Below are positions 11,090 to 22,256 of a stretch of 64,000 nt of DNA, piece after piece; the stretch's first letter is position 1, and each line of letters starts with the position of its first letter. The translations under genes were made by a program, and so were the position numbers. This stretch comes from Phytophthora colocasiae (Eukaryota; Oomycota; Peronosporomycetes; Peronosporales; Peronosporaceae). The DNA is taken from positions 620,001-684,000 of the forward strand of contig JAGKQI010000054.1 in NCBI GenBank assembly GCA_018806915.1, in the 5' to 3' direction. Below the pieces are notes generated by a model, which saw nothing but the letters and a program-made list of their open reading frames with translations, was not told the DNA's origin and made no database searches.

Positions 11090-11431
11090 ATGGGTGGTGG
11101 TGACAGCCATTTCAAGACGTGCGCGATGTTTGTTGGGACTCAGCTGACTGCCGATCAAGCGGTGGACGTGTTGGAGCAAGTGTGGCGTCTTTCCCGCGGC
11201 AGAAAGAAGCGGATGATGAGGGTGCTCAAGAAGCTGCACTGCTTTCGGTTGCGTGATGCAGCCGCTGTTGTTGACCATTCTCGTCGTTTTGACGAAATGC
11301 TGTCCGATGCAGTAGCACGCATTAGATTTCGGTTTACGATGGCTCAACTGCATCTGCTTGCGTCTCTGCTGAGACTTCCTCGAGATGGAGTTAGAACTAG
11401 TGCTGGAGATAACATACTCCTCTACTGACCC
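11090..11431 (+). pseudogene. possible PIF/Harbinger transposase N-terminal fragment
   Basis: A 112-codon frame containing LDxMLSDAVARIRFRF-like sequence followed by TMAQLHLLASLLRLP. An aromatic-rich segment leading into F-x-M-x(2)-Q-L-x(4)-L-x-LP is typical of the region before the DDE_4 domain of PIF/Harbinger transposases. The frame stops before any catalytic residue, about 50 bp from the solo LTR. Confidence 0.35.
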
Positions 11432-11483
11432 CGACTTGCGCATCGATTAAAAACTGGTCCGCTTTGTACTGGTTGATGAGATT

Positions 11484-11940
11484 TGTAATGGGTCTACTTA
11501 GACCCACTAGGTGTACACGTGCGCTTACGTGTATGAGGAAGCGTGCAATTAGAATAGACTTAGTTTGAGTATACTTATTTAAATAAGTATAATTAAATCA
11601 AATATAACTAATTTAAACTGCAAAATACCGTAAAATGAGAACTGTTATTGAATTTGGCATAAGCCAATTATGGACCTCCTAAAACTGTTTGTTATCTATT
11701 TCTAAAGGATCTACCAACGTGTGGTTGGCAGAAACTCTGCTCAGTGATCGGTAGAAATCCGTTGCTTTCTACCAATAATATGCACAAATGCACACGAACC
11801 ACCCAATAATGTGGTTCGCCCATGTAGCCATTGGTGTGTACAGCACAGCAAGGTTTGAGGTCCCTTTCCAACCTCTAACAGTTATCGCAACTGTTAGAGT
11901 TACAAGTGGTGTAGCTACTTGTTCGTGTAACCCCGTTACA
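11484..11940 (-). mobile_element. solo LTR of Gypsy family A (TSD AGATT)
   Basis: A 457-bp sequence beginning TGTAATGGGTCTAC and ending GTAACCCCGTTACA, clearly the same family as the two 460-bp LTRs of element A (22,285-22,744 and 29,273-29,732). It is flanked by a perfect 5-bp duplication, AGATT, at 11,479-11,483 and 11,941-11,945. No internal retrotransposon DNA is attached, so a complete copy once inserted here and was reduced to one LTR by LTR-LTR recombination. In LTR orientation of element A (transcribed on minus) this is also minus. It interrupts a minus-strand frame with Myb/SANT-like character. Confidence 0.93.
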
Positions 11941-11945
11941 AGATT

Positions 11946-12257
11946 GGCGAAGCGGGTACCCATAGGTGTTCCAGGTTTCTTTAAGCCAAACGACTTATCT
12001 AGCCGACAGTGTATCACGATGTCGTCAAAGACCTTCATGATGCCCTTCGACGTCCCGACGGCAGATGCCCACGGACGGAAGGTGTTCACGACCTTAAGAA
12101 GCACTATGTCGTCTGCAGCAGCGAGTTTCTGGCGTATTGGCGGTCGTGCTAGAAGGGACTCCCTCTCCTGGGCGTCAAGCTCTGTGTTAGCTGCATTGCC
12201 AACTTGTTCACCTCCAGTCGAGAGGCCCTGCTGCTCTTCAGACTGACTGGGCATCAC
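11946..12257 (-). pseudogene. SANT/Myb-like DNA-binding relic, interrupted by the solo LTR
   Basis: The minus-strand frame from 12,257 reads MMPSQSEEQQGLSTGGEQVG, then RQKLAAADDIVLLKVVNTFR and GIMKVFDDIVIHC, with FGLKKPGTPMGTRFANLV after it. The pattern of a D-x-x-LL-x-x-V helix followed by an aromatic-rich helix resembles the trihelix/SANT-like proteins found in many oomycete repeats. The frame runs into the solo LTR at 11,945. Confidence 0.35.
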
Positions 12258-12504
12258 GGATTCCTGGAGACGCTGGTGCTTACCATGCTAACTGGAAATG
12301 AAGCTGAAATATGCTGCTGAACTCCGAAAATAGCGTTTTAGGTTTCTGTTGAGATAGGAAAATGCGGCCTACCTCAAACGCAGCCCCGAAAGTTCTCTAT
12401 TCCCATAATATAGCAGGACCTACGATAAAAACCCCTTCTATTATGACTGAAATTGCTTAGGTGTTACCGCATTGCAAGGCTCCTAAACGCATACCGGTGC
12501 AGAA

Positions 12505-13010
12505 TTGCTGCTGAAACGAGCTTCACATTCGTTCTCTACCCCCCTCCCCCCTGTTAGTACGCCTACTACTCTTCTGAAGCCGACTAAGACTTCAAGACAA
12601 AGAAATGCTACTTCGGCTAGTACGGAGATCGCTGAAGTGGCTTCGGTTCCACTGCCTGTTATCCCAAGCAACGAGACCAATTCCAAGGAGACAGCCAAGC
12701 TCATGTTCAAAGCAAAACGAAAGAAGTTTAGCAAGCACAACGATCTATTGTTGCTCCGTCAAGTGCAGACTGACCATCCTTTTGCGGGTAGACGTGGTGT
12801 GGATGGTTACTATAAATGTCAAATAGGTGCAAGAATTTACCAAGAAAGAGCTTACAGGGAAGTCTGCGCAGGCCAGATTCAAAGTCCTGCTGGAAAACCA
12901 TCGTTCAAGCGATAGGGAGTCTGCTCGTGCCTCTGGGGTTTCAGAAGAGTACACGGTTGCAACAGCTCCTCGATGAGCTTGTGGTGGCTGTTGAAGTGCA
13001 ATGTTGAGGG
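12505..13010 (+). pseudogene. SANT/Myb-like DNA-binding relic
   Basis: KRKKFSKHNDLLLLRQVQTD followed by HPFAGRRGVDG, then in another frame KSAQARFKVLLENHRSSDRE and SARASGVSEEY. This resembles the oomycete repeat-associated SANT/Myb-like domain, where L-x-LLRQV-x-x-xPF is followed by ARFK-LL-ENHR. Frameshifts break it. It is the same general family as the relic at 11,946-12,257 but on the opposite strand. Confidence 0.4.
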
Positions 13011-13047
13011 AGTGTTCAAGAAGTCGACTCTCCCTCAACATTGCACT
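12995..13047. repeat. 18-bp perfect inverted repeat with 17-nt loop
   Basis: Arm 12,995-13,012 (AGTGCAATGTTGAGGGAG) is the exact reverse complement of 13,030-13,047. It falls where the SANT/Myb-like relic ends. Confidence 0.95.
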
Positions 13048-13289
13048 GTCATATCGACAGCCTTCCATGGACCCCCACAAATAAAGCATAGGACATCCGG
13101 CACAGTTACGCCTTGGAAATTTAAGCAATGCGAACGCTTGTGACCACCGTAGCGATACTACTGAGGGGTTTCACCTACAACTCCTTCGGTGCGTGGAGAT
13201 GACTCGCAAACTCCAACTTTAGTCCCATCTGAAAACCTGAACACGCTCTCCGTACGAGCCTTCTTTGCCTTAATCGTTCTCGGAAGCTA

Positions 13290-15122
13290 ACCCCTCATCT
13301 TCGAGCTCGTGTACACCGCTATTGTGTACACGAGGGCGTGCTGTTGTACAGTGCAGTAGACGACAATGCGGATCGCATTGTCGTTCCGAATGATCATGAC
13401 CTCCGGTTGATCATGTTTCGGTATCACGATGCCCCTACGGCAGGGCATCCAATTCGTGAGAAGACATACACTCTTCTCATGCGTGACTTCTACTGGCACC
13501 ACCAGTACAAGTGGGTGCACAAGTACGTACGTGCTTGCGAGGTTTATCAACGTGTGAAGCCTGCGCGGTTCGCGTAGGCTCTCCTCCAGTCACTTCCGAC
13601 TCCGTCGGAGTGGTGGCAGTCCATGTCCATGGACTTTGTCTTCGGTCTTCCGCCTGACAGCAAGCGGAGGACGGGAATCGTTGTCTTTGTGGGCCGATTC
13701 AGCAAGATGGTCCATTTGCTGCCGTCCCTGCTACTGTTATAGCCACGCAGACTGCGCGACTGTTTGTTGACATGGTGTTCAAACACCATGGCATGCCGCT
13801 CGACATTATGTCGGACCGTGATCCACGCTTCACAGCGCGGTTCTGGCAAGAAGTGTTTACACTTCTTGGTTCACAGTTGTCAATGTCGACTGCGGATCAT
13901 CCGCAGACGGGCGCACAGACCGAACGTGTCAACCGCGTACTGGGTGATACGCTGAAGAGCTACGCTCACTCGTTCCCGCACTGGAGCGAGTGCTTGCCGA
14001 TGGCAGAGTTTACCATCAACAACTCGGCGCATGCCTCGACTGGGCACCTACGTGAATGCCATGAGGCGTCCACGATTGCCGAGCATGCTCGGTGGGGTAG
14101 CTTCCACCTTAAGTAGGGGAGGATCAACGGTTGCGTCCGAACAACCGCAGAATGCAACTGATAGCAGCACACTATCAGCTGCGGTGACGCGTACGATGTC
14201 TGTGCCGGGCACAGACATGAGAGATGATAGCGAGCAGGCAGGGCCTGCTGCTGACAAGGGCGACAAGCTGAAAGGATTCAGCTCGGGTGCGCTAGACTTT
14301 GTCCAGCGAAGACAAACCGTAATATGGTTTGTACAGGATGCTATCGCAGCTTCTGTCTATCGACAGAAGCTGAACGCTGATAATGTTGGTAGAGGCAGCA
14401 TAAATGAATTCGAAACGGGTTCATTAGTTTCGTTAGCTACACAAAACCTACCTAAACATGCAGTGTCTGACTTTGGAGCAAGCTTGCTAGCTCCAAGATT
14501 TTCATTGGGCCGTTCAAAGTACTTTGAACGGCACGGCAACGCGTACCGGCTGGGCATACCGTCCAGCATGAGGCTCCACCCGACCTTCTACGTCGGGTGG
14601 TTGAAGCCGTACGTGCAGCACGAGCTACCTAGGGTTGGTAGTCCGACTGAGGAGTGCGAGAGGCCTGAAAGGCCTTCTCGAGACCGTCGACACGGTCGAC
14701 AAGCTAGTTCACCCCCGTCCCGAGACCGGACGAGAGTTTCGAGGCAGTCTGAGCTGCCTGGCCAACTTCAGCACGGAGGGCACGAACCTCCTGCTTCAGA
14801 GCCGCTATCCCAGCGCTCTGTGACTGCTCCAGCGCAGCAAAACTATCGTGCAGGGCACGATCGTCATGGTCATTGCGTTGACCATACGGAGGGAGTGTTT
14901 TCGCCCCCTCCACCGCCGTTGAGCGACGCGCGTGGAGTGATCCGCTGGATTGTAGAGTGGATCGTGGCTCATAAGAGAACGAACTCTCAAGAGGTTCGTT
15001 TTCGTATTCGTTGGAGAGGATTTCTTCCCCATCGAGATACGTGGGAGCTGCGGAACGTCCTGATGGAGGACGTTCCGGAAATGGTGATGGCGTACGAAGC
15101 CCACCATAACTTGCAGGGTTAA
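13290..15122 (+). pseudogene. Gypsy integrase and chromodomain, frameshifted
   Basis: Blocks in order: integrase zinc region (YHDAPTAGHPIREKTY with ACEVYQRVKP, where the second HHCC cysteine has become Tyr), MSMDFVFGLPPDSKRR with the first catalytic Asp, DIMSDRDPRFTARFW with the second, and NRVLGDTLKSYAHSFPHW leading into the third acidic position. Then come the integrase C-terminal domain (SMRLHPTFYVGWLKPYV) and a chromodomain (VIRWIVEWIVAHKRTNSQ, then FRIRWRGFLPHRDTWE and DVPEMVMAYEAHH) that ends at 15,122. Frames shift near 13,580, 13,735 and 14,100. The chromodomain probably steers insertion toward particular chromatin, as in other chromoviruses. Confidence 0.85.
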
Positions 15123-15512
15123 ACCCTTCACGAGGAGTGCTGAGGTTAGCCACAGCACTCGGAGCTTCGCGTGGCTCAAGACGACCACGGAGCTCCTTGA
15201 TATGATCGGGTACACGGACAACCGTGTACCCCAGGAGGTCGCTTTCGGAGAGACGACTGCCAAGGGTTGGCAGTTCGGGCATAATGTACCAAAGGGAACG
15301 GCACATGGGATCTTCGCTTCCATGCATTGTTCATGGAGGCGTTCACACTTACCACGAGTGGAGTAAGTGTAGTAGTGTTCGGTTTGCGATAACACGCTCG
15401 CGATACGCCTTCGGGTATTTGTTGAAGTTTACAACAAAGGCGTTCCACGACTGACAAAGTGCCTGCCACTCTGGCACTTTGCTCTTGCGCGAAGTCTTCT
15501 TCGCTGCATAGG
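14635..15512 (-). pseudogene. antisense ORF relic in Gypsy copy D
   Basis: The strand opposite to the integrase/chromodomain of copy D carries a broken version of the antisense protein of element A (22,846-24,393). Matching blocks include ESDLLGYTVVRVPDHIKELR, STPREGFNPASYGGLRTPSP, YLDGEEILSNEY and a C-terminal leucine-rich coiled-coil segment (ALEQSQSAGIAALKQEV). Frameshifts separate the upstream part (CERLHEQCMEAKIPCAVPFG). Substitutions keep many residues similar between the two copies, but this is also expected from hairpin conservation in the DNA. Confidence 0.6.
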
Positions 15513-16897
15513 TACTTTCCAGATGCAGTCGTCTGGAATCGGTGAAAGACTATTAGCAAATTCTTCCCCTAGCGGTTAACCATACAATACAGAGAGTTAA
15601 TATGCAAATATACAGCCGCTCTTATTCTTTGTGGCCCTTGAGCGGTGGGCACTCAGATGCCAGTCGACGGAGTCTGATTCCGGAACGCTGGCTCGGTTCC
15701 GGGACTCTCACAAGCGCACCACTTCCGGATAACCACTTGGTTTCCGGAAGACAATATTCAAATGGAATCCGAATCACTAGAAAGTAATCCGGATAACCCT
15801 CAATATGCAATCCTATCACACAGTAGTTAATTCAATACAGTTCCAAGGGGCTAACTACTAACGACCTCCTAAAAAGCGCAGTTATAATATGAAATGGGTA
15901 TCCGGAGTCCGGAATACCAACTGGAATATGAAATAGGAACACTTCCGGATGCGCCTTCCGGATCCCTTACCTAACTTGGTCTTGACCTTTGTGGAGAGTC
16001 CCGCGGCGGTGTACGCTGTCGTCGCGGCCTAACGCTGGCGGAGGTGACCCCGATCCCTCTTCTTGAGGCTGGCCGGCGGTTCTTGGCAGTGGTGGCGTGT
16101 GGGAACCTCCCGCACACTCACTTGCGTCCTTGGTGGCAAATTGAACTCTCTGTTATTTATGTATAAGTATTTTGCTAAAGTCTCTGCTAAAAACATCTTG
16201 ATTTCACTATAGAAAGGGGCAGGGAGCGCGTGTCTCTGTCGCCGAAGCGAAGAATCCGGCTGGTACCGAGCACATCCTGGTCGGTCGTCTTGGTCGGTCG
16301 GTAATCACTTGACTTGAGTACACTTGGAGCTTCAACTGGATACTGGGTACAAATCAGGATTTCCCCGGATGCCAGTCCCTTCCAAATGCTCTTGGTGTCC
16401 GGATTCCACCTGACCTTGGGCGGCATCTGGAGTTCTTTTTACTTGAATACTGTATGGGCACCTGGTTCTGCTGTATCAGGACTCCGGATGCAGTTGGGCG
16501 ACTCGGGATTCCGGACCGGACATTGATTCCGGAGATTATCGAAGGTATTCCTGAAGCGCAGCGCTTACATCTTCCCAGATTCCCCTCCCAATGCTATCAA
16601 ATATCATCCAATCAGCTCACAGATCAATGGATGGTCCTGGGAGGCGGCTTCTGGGGCGAAAATTCAAACCCACAGCTTCACAGTTATCGGAGTACCCCCT
16701 CCGTTAGTCAGTGTCTGGGCGCCATGTGTGAACGTTGGATCCATGCTCTTTCCAGCGGATCCACTACATCACGCATTCGCCGGAGTGAAGCCATGGAATG
16801 AATGGTCGGACGATGAAGTCAACCGCTGTGAAGCAGCTCACTTGTAATCTGCGATGCGGAGGACAAGATACTACGTGATTTGCGGTGGAGGATGATA
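15513..16897. other. LTR-like or non-autonomous retroelement debris
   Basis: No gene. A block at about 15,600-15,960 resembles one at about 31,895-32,180. Shared stretches include CTCTTATTCTTT, then GAGCGGTGGGC or GAGCAGTGGGC, then a stretch with AATATGAAATGGG. This suggests two copies of one LTR-type repeat family. The block is bordered by the inverted string ACAGAGAGTTAA (left) and TTGAACTCTCTGT (right). CCGGAA/TTCCGG hairpin-like motifs are dense. From 16,160 to 16,897 I see no recognisable coding sequence. Confidence 0.4.
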
Positions 16898-17260
16898 TGC
16901 AGCGGGGCTGCGTAGTTGTACACCGCACATAGGAAGTTTTGTAGACTCGCAGAGTCCTGCTTGCAAGGCACTAGCCTTTGGTTCTATACAAGAACCAAGT
17001 TATCCACTAATTACGGGACTCACACTATTAGTGTCCCTATAATAAAAGGACTAAGACTAATTATGTAAAATGGAAACTGATTTTTATTGACTTTATTGCC
17101 CTAATCCCAAATGTAACGGATTTAGTATCTAACATACTAAATCCTAATCAAAATGTAGTGTGTGAGCTAACTGCCAACAAATGGCTATATATGTGACGTG
17201 TGAGATATACGAACCACACTAATGTAGCCATAGCGCCCAGCGCCGTGTAACCCCGTTACA
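16898..17260 (-). repeat. 3' LTR of Gypsy element C (363 bp)
   Basis: Starts TGCAGCGGGGCTGCGTAG and ends CCCCGTTACA, the reverse complement of the TGTAACGGGG...CCCCGCTGCA ends of the element B LTRs. It shares long stretches with them (for example around GATACTAAATCCGTTACAT) but is shorter (363 versus 421 bp) and diverged. The plus-strand CCCTCCCCCACC beside it at 17,261 is the polypurine tract read from the other strand. Confidence 0.9.
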
Positions 17261-20200
17261 CCCTCCCCCACCAAACCGTGGATACGCAGTATCTACACCT
17301 GCCGGCATAACTGCCTTGTCAAGGCCTGTCACCGGCAACTTTCCGATAAAGGAAATCTCTCAACGAGAGTGCGCGTGTGCGCTGGCTCAACGAGCACATT
17401 CTCCTATTTGCCCCAGCGAGCCTACTGCTCCTCGGGTGTCCCGTACCCTGGCCTCTCCGCCTCTCCGCCTCTGCGCTTCCTCGCCTGAGCCCCCGGCTCC
17501 CTTCACGCTCCCCATTGCGGAGTGCATGTGTAGGTAGGTTCTTAGCGTTTAATAAAACTTGGTCACCGACCTTAAATTCCCACACATTGCCTCTGCCTTT
17601 TGCATCAGCTTGTTCTTTTTGAATGTCTTGGCTTTCAGCCATCGTCACACATACGGCGTAATACGTTTAATCTCACCGAGAGGAAGTCATCGACTTGTAA
17701 ACGCACGGCAAGAGAGCTGATATCAGCAAGCTCAGAGTCGAGCGACGGCACAGCCCCTCCCCCACTAATCCCGAGGCTACCACGTGGTGGAGTGAGCGGG
17801 ACGCGCGGATGCGCAAGGCCGTTCACGTAGAACGGGGTGAAGCCTGTTGAGGCATGCGCCGCATTGTTCATTGAGAACTCAACGAGAGGGAGCATAGCGC
17901 TCCAACGCTTCGGCGTTTCAGCGCATACGCTGCGGATGATGTCCCCCAGGACGCGATTCACGCGCTCAGTCTGACCGTCGGTCTGCGAATGATCCGCCGT
18001 GGACATGTCCAGTCGAGTGCCAAGCACTTTAAAGACGGACGTCCAAAACTGACCCGTGAAACGGGGATCTCGATCCGAGACAATGGTCTCTGGCAGCCCA
18101 TGCTGGCGGAAGACCCGATAGATAAAGATCGTCGCTGTACCAGCGCCATCGACGGTGTTCGGCACAGCCGCTAGGTGAGCCATCTTGCTCAGACGGTCAA
18201 CAAAGACCACAACGCCCGGGTTGCCTGCCGAGTCCTTCGGCAGGCCAAACACAAAGTCCATACTTATGGACTGCCAACACCCAGAGGGTACAGGCAAGCT
18301 CGCCAAAGGCGCTGCCGCATGCGGCGAGGGCTTAACCCGCTGACACGTCTCGCACGTGTGCACATAGGTGCTGACCCACTTATACAGCTTCGGCCACCAG
18401 TACATGTAGCTCACCGAGCCGTAGGTCTTCTGGCGACTGAGGTGGCCGCTTGTGGGCGTGTCGTGGGCCTCGTAGAGGATACGATACTTCAGGACCTCAT
18501 CGTGAGGAACCACCACACGTGGTGGGTCATCCTGACCCATGCTGTAGTACAGCAGACCGCCTTCCAGGCTATAGCGCTGGATTCTCGCCTTCAGGCGTCG
18601 TGACAGAGTCACCTTTGAGTCCTTAAACTCATCGCTCCCTAGAGCTTGAAGCAGCGCGACACAAGAGTCGTCCTGAGCGTACGCTGCTCGAACCATGTCA
18701 ATCACGGACGACGTCACCGAGGTGACATGAGATAACTCAAAGTCCGGGCGACGCGATAACGCGTCAGCGAAGACGTTCTGCCTGCTAGGCTTGCACTTCA
18801 CCTCAAAGTTGTACTCCGCAAAGAAGGAGAGCCATCGGGCCATTCTCTGCGAGAGATGAGGTGACTGTGTCGCGGTGCGTAGCGACGCATGATCCGTGTA
18901 GATCACAAACGGCTTGGAGCCAAGCAGCTGAACCCTGAATTTGACGAGAGCATACTTCATCGCAAGTAGCTCTTTGTCATGAACTGGATAGTTCTTCTCA
19001 GCAGCCTTGAGCTGTCGAGACTCAAACGCAATAACGCGTTCGCGCCCTTCGGCATCCACCTGTAGCAGAGCACTGCCGATGGCAAAGTCTGTAGCGTCAC
19101 AGACGACAACAAACGGACGATCGGGGTCCGGCAGAGCCAGTATCGGTGCCTAAAGCAGGCTATCCTTGATGCGAGTGAACGCACTCTCGTGCTCAGCACG
19201 CCACACCCATTCGGTATCCTTCTTAAGGAGATCCGTCAGTGGCCGAGCTCAGCGTAATTCTCGCTGTAGTAGTTGGCTAAGCCAAGCCACTTACGCAAGT
19301 CCTTCTGGTTCAAGGGAACCGGCCAGTCCACAATGGCCTTGACCTTTGCTGGATCAGCAAAAAGGCCATGCTTCCCAATGAAGCACCCTAGGAAAGGGAT
19401 TTCTTCCGCGCCAAAGACGCACTTGTCCGCGTTGGCGTACAACTTGTTTGTGCGCATGCACTCGAGCACCGCTCTCACGTGTTCCACGTGTACCTCGACG
19501 TCAGTCTTGCCGTGTTCGGCCTGACTGTGAACGAACACGTTGTCGAAGTACGTCTGTGCGAATGCCCGTAGGGGCCTGAACAACTGCGTCACTAGACGAT
19601 TGAACGTTGCAGGCGCATTCGACAGCCCTTGGGGCATGACGAGCCACTCCCAGAGCTTACCGCTCGGGGTGCTCACCGCTGTAAGCGGAATATCACTGGC
19701 TCACATGAGTAGCTGATAGTAGCCATCGACTAAGTCGAGCGCACTGTACATGGTGCAACCCACCATGTTGTTCTGAAGAACATCCTTCCTAGGAATTGGT
19801 GTCTGCGCCGGAATCGTGGCAGCGTTGAGCTTGTTAAAAGCGCGAACGATACGCCACTTGCCATTCGGCTTTCTGACACAGAACGTTGGGGCGGAGTGCG
19901 GAGACTTGCTCTCGCGCACAAGATCCGCAGCGTGCTTCGCACGGAAGAAGGCGTCAATGACGTCGCATTGCTCTTGGGAAGAGGCCACTGCCGGGTCACG
20001 CAGTATTTAGTTCCGGGAACTAAGTCAATATCATGACGCACGCCTCGGCCAGGAGGCAGACCACTCGGTGGTTCCTTCGAGACAACGTCTCCATATTCCT
20101 TCAGCAAGAAGTAAAAGGGATCCAAGGGATTCTTGATGATCTCCGATCCGCTCCTGGCGTTCAACGCCTTCTTGACCTCGGCCAAGACGGACTCGTCAAC

Positions 20201-20479
20201 GACGGACGATGAGTTTAACTCTTCTTCAGGTCGAACGATGACCACCTCGGCGAGTTCGCCAGCCTTCAAGGCATCGCCAAAGTCGGCGAACGACATCTCC
20301 TCTAGCTCAAGGAGCTTGTCAACACTCGGCAGTCCGGCCAGAGGACACTGCCTTCGGCACTGCCGTCCACTCCATCAGCAGAGTGCCCACAGCCCTCCTG
20401 TGCGTTGACACTCGACGTCATGGACGACTCAGACGCAGAGCGTCTCACCCATAGGGCCTTACGACGTCGTCGCCTAGCC

Positions 20480-20895
20480 GACGAACGTCCACTCGACGGA
20501 GTACGTGCCGCCGCACAGGTTATGGCCTTGCCCGGCCCAGTGTCAGTGACACTCAGTGACTGACTCGGTCTACCGCCGACGTCACTAGACGGAGTACGTG
20601 CCGCCGCACAGGTTTCGACCCCTTCAGGCCCAGTGTCAGTGACACTCTGCGATCCACTCGGTCGACGACCGATGCCGCTCAGCGGAGTACGTGCCGCTGC
20701 ACAATCAATGACCGTAACAGGTCCAGTGTCAGAGACACTCAGCGATCGACTTGGTCCACGACCAGTATCACTCGACGGAGTACGTGCCGCCCCACAGTTC
20801 ACGGCCTGATAAGGCCCGATGCCATCGGCATCCAGTGACGGTCCATGACCGGCGTCACTCGGCGGAGTACGTGCCGCCCCACAGGGGTTACGTGA
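20480..20895 (-). repeat. tandem ~93-bp repeats in the protease-RT linker of element C
   Basis: Imperfect repeats encoding about 30 residues each, with the core AARTPSSDxGxxPSxSxSV and TDTGP. They match the array in element B (44,858-45,263) and contain the palindrome AGTGTCAGTGACACT. Confidence 0.85.
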
Positions 20896-21546
20896 GCTTT
20901 GCCCACACGTTGACTCACTGTCAACCAGCGCTACGCGCTCAACAGGACTGCAGTCCTCGCACTCGGTGCTGTCCACTAACTCGGACACACCGACTTCCAG
21001 CATCATAGCCGACTCGGCTCGATGCTCGCGCCAATAGCGCTTCTGCTTCCTAGCAGAGGTGGGTTTATGACTCGCCAAAGCTCCACTAGGAGAGAAGTGC
21101 GTTGCACCTAAGGTCTTCGACCTCCAATCGATCCATGGTTCGTGGCGCTCCAGCCACGCCATACCTAGGATGAGGTAGTACCTCGAATCCAGGTCCAGGA
21201 CCAAGCAGCGTTCTACGCTATCGAAGTCTAAGAACTTCAGCCGCAGGTCCATGGGGACCTTGGCTACCGTGACACGGACGCCCGTCGCTAGACGGACAGT
21301 GACGGTGTCACCTCTTCGCGCTCGAAGCGCCTCAGCATATTGCTGACTACCCTCAACGGTGGAGCGTCTGACATAGTTGCCAGACGTCCCCGAATCGATC
21401 AACACAATCCATGGCTTCTCAAAGCCCTTCACGTCCACCTGGACGACCAGCAAGCCCTGCTTGCTCACACGTTCCGTGTTCAAGAACACGGAGCTCTTCG
21501 GGGCTGAGCCCCAGTGCCTCTCACGCACTGCAGAACTCAGTTCTTC

Positions 21547-21588
21547 CCCAGTAGACCGCCCCGCGTCTACTGGGAGTCGGCGTTTCCC
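21547..21588 (-). promoter_or_regulatory. -1 frameshift module of element C (heptamer plus stem-loop)
   Basis: On minus: slippery heptamer GGGAAAC (21,588-21,582), 7-nt spacer, then a perfect 10-bp stem CCCAGTAGAC (21,574-21,565) paired with GTCTACTGGG (21,556-21,547). It is the same as in element B. Confidence 0.85.
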
Positions 21589-21589
21589 T

Positions 21590-22256
21590 GGGTAGAGCCC
21601 AAAGCGCTCGAAACTGCGGGGGCTCTGACGGAATGCCTCCGTCCTAGCCACGCCAGCTCGCAAGCCTTCCATGAAGACGGTCACGGCGACCACCTCAGGT
21701 AGAGGGTCGGCAGCCATGCCGGCAAGTGTGAGCAGCTCTTGGACATAGTCCACCAGGTCCTTCTTGCCCTGACGGCAAGCAAGGAAGCGTGACCACACGC
21801 GTTACGCCTGGTTAGGCGGAGCAAACACTTGCGTGAGCTTGGCCTTTAGCTCGCCCCAAGTGGGGAAGGCCGTTTCCACCGACGTCCCAGACGTCAAAGC
21901 CCATTCTCGTGCTCGCCCTTCGAGATTAGAGATGGCAAACGCTACGCGTTGTCCCTCCAACTGGAGCATAGCGGCCCCCATGGCCATTTCGACCTCTCGA
22001 GTCCACAACAGGAGATTCACTCCTTCTTGCCCGTCGAAGGTCTTCACGCTGAGCGTGACGGGCTTACTTTTACATTCCGTTGAATGTGCTCGACGAGAGC
22101 GTTCTTATACGAGGCAAATGCCTCGAGGTGAGCGTTGACGGCCTCCGGCCCTTGGGACGCAAGGTGCGCCATACCTCCCGGGCCCAGCAAGGACGTAAGC
22201 TTGTTAAGCGTGTCCTGCTGACTCGGAGTCAAGTGAGCGTATGCTTATTGCTCCAT
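21590..22256 (-). pseudogene. Gypsy element C gag, decayed
   Basis: The gag start at 22,256 is followed at the third codon by TAA (where element B has a sense codon). Downstream blocks match element B gag: [20 protein letters not shown], then [20 protein letters not shown] and [21 protein letters not shown] stop follows at 21,802 and then the reading continues SRFLACRQGKKDLVDYVQEL. The zinc knuckle found in element B is missing: the sequence jumps from the RQSPRSFE block to the gag/pol junction, a deletion of roughly 250 bp. Confidence 0.85.

Larger units (their letters stand above)
13281..15512 (+). mobile_element. truncated Gypsy copy D (family A): integrase to chromodomain
   Basis: This stretch aligns with element A in inverted orientation, from the middle of pol (about 25,197 in A) to the 3' region (about 23,512 in A). 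It has no LTRs and its ends are abrupt, at CGGAAGCTAACCCC on the left and near TGCATA on the right. It still contains the integrase core that element A has lost (about 13,754-14,310). Frameshifts and stops show that it is inactive. Confidence 0.9.
17319..21600 (-). pseudogene. Gypsy element C pol (protease-RT-RNase H-integrase), decayed
   Basis: Reading on minus: protease motif VLIDSGTSGNYV at about 21,390 (DSGA in element B, here DSGT); a tandem-repeat linker; RT from about 20,060 with QTYFDNVFVHS where the catalytic pair DD has become DN (about 19,530); RNase H and tether (DALSRRPDFELS); integrase zinc region (HTCETCQRVKP) and core (MDFVFGLPKDS, IVSDRDPRFTG, STADHSQTDGQTERVNR). The integrase C terminus breaks off after LLNAKNLPTHA near 17,520 and is followed by unrelated sequence, so the chromodomain is lost. 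Stops or frameshifts occur near 20,300, 19,990, 19,690 and 19,240. The copy cannot be active. Confidence 0.88.

Noticed and set aside
17319..17648. Continuous minus-strand frame joining an integrase tail to an Arg/Ser-rich end
   Set aside because: The integrase part ends at NLPTHA; the rest is unrelated sequence after a deletion, not a new domain.
20480..20895. Regularly spaced repeats resembling a CRISPR array
   Set aside because: The repeats are ~93-bp coding units of a retrotransposon linker with variable length and sequence; the DNA is eukaryotic.
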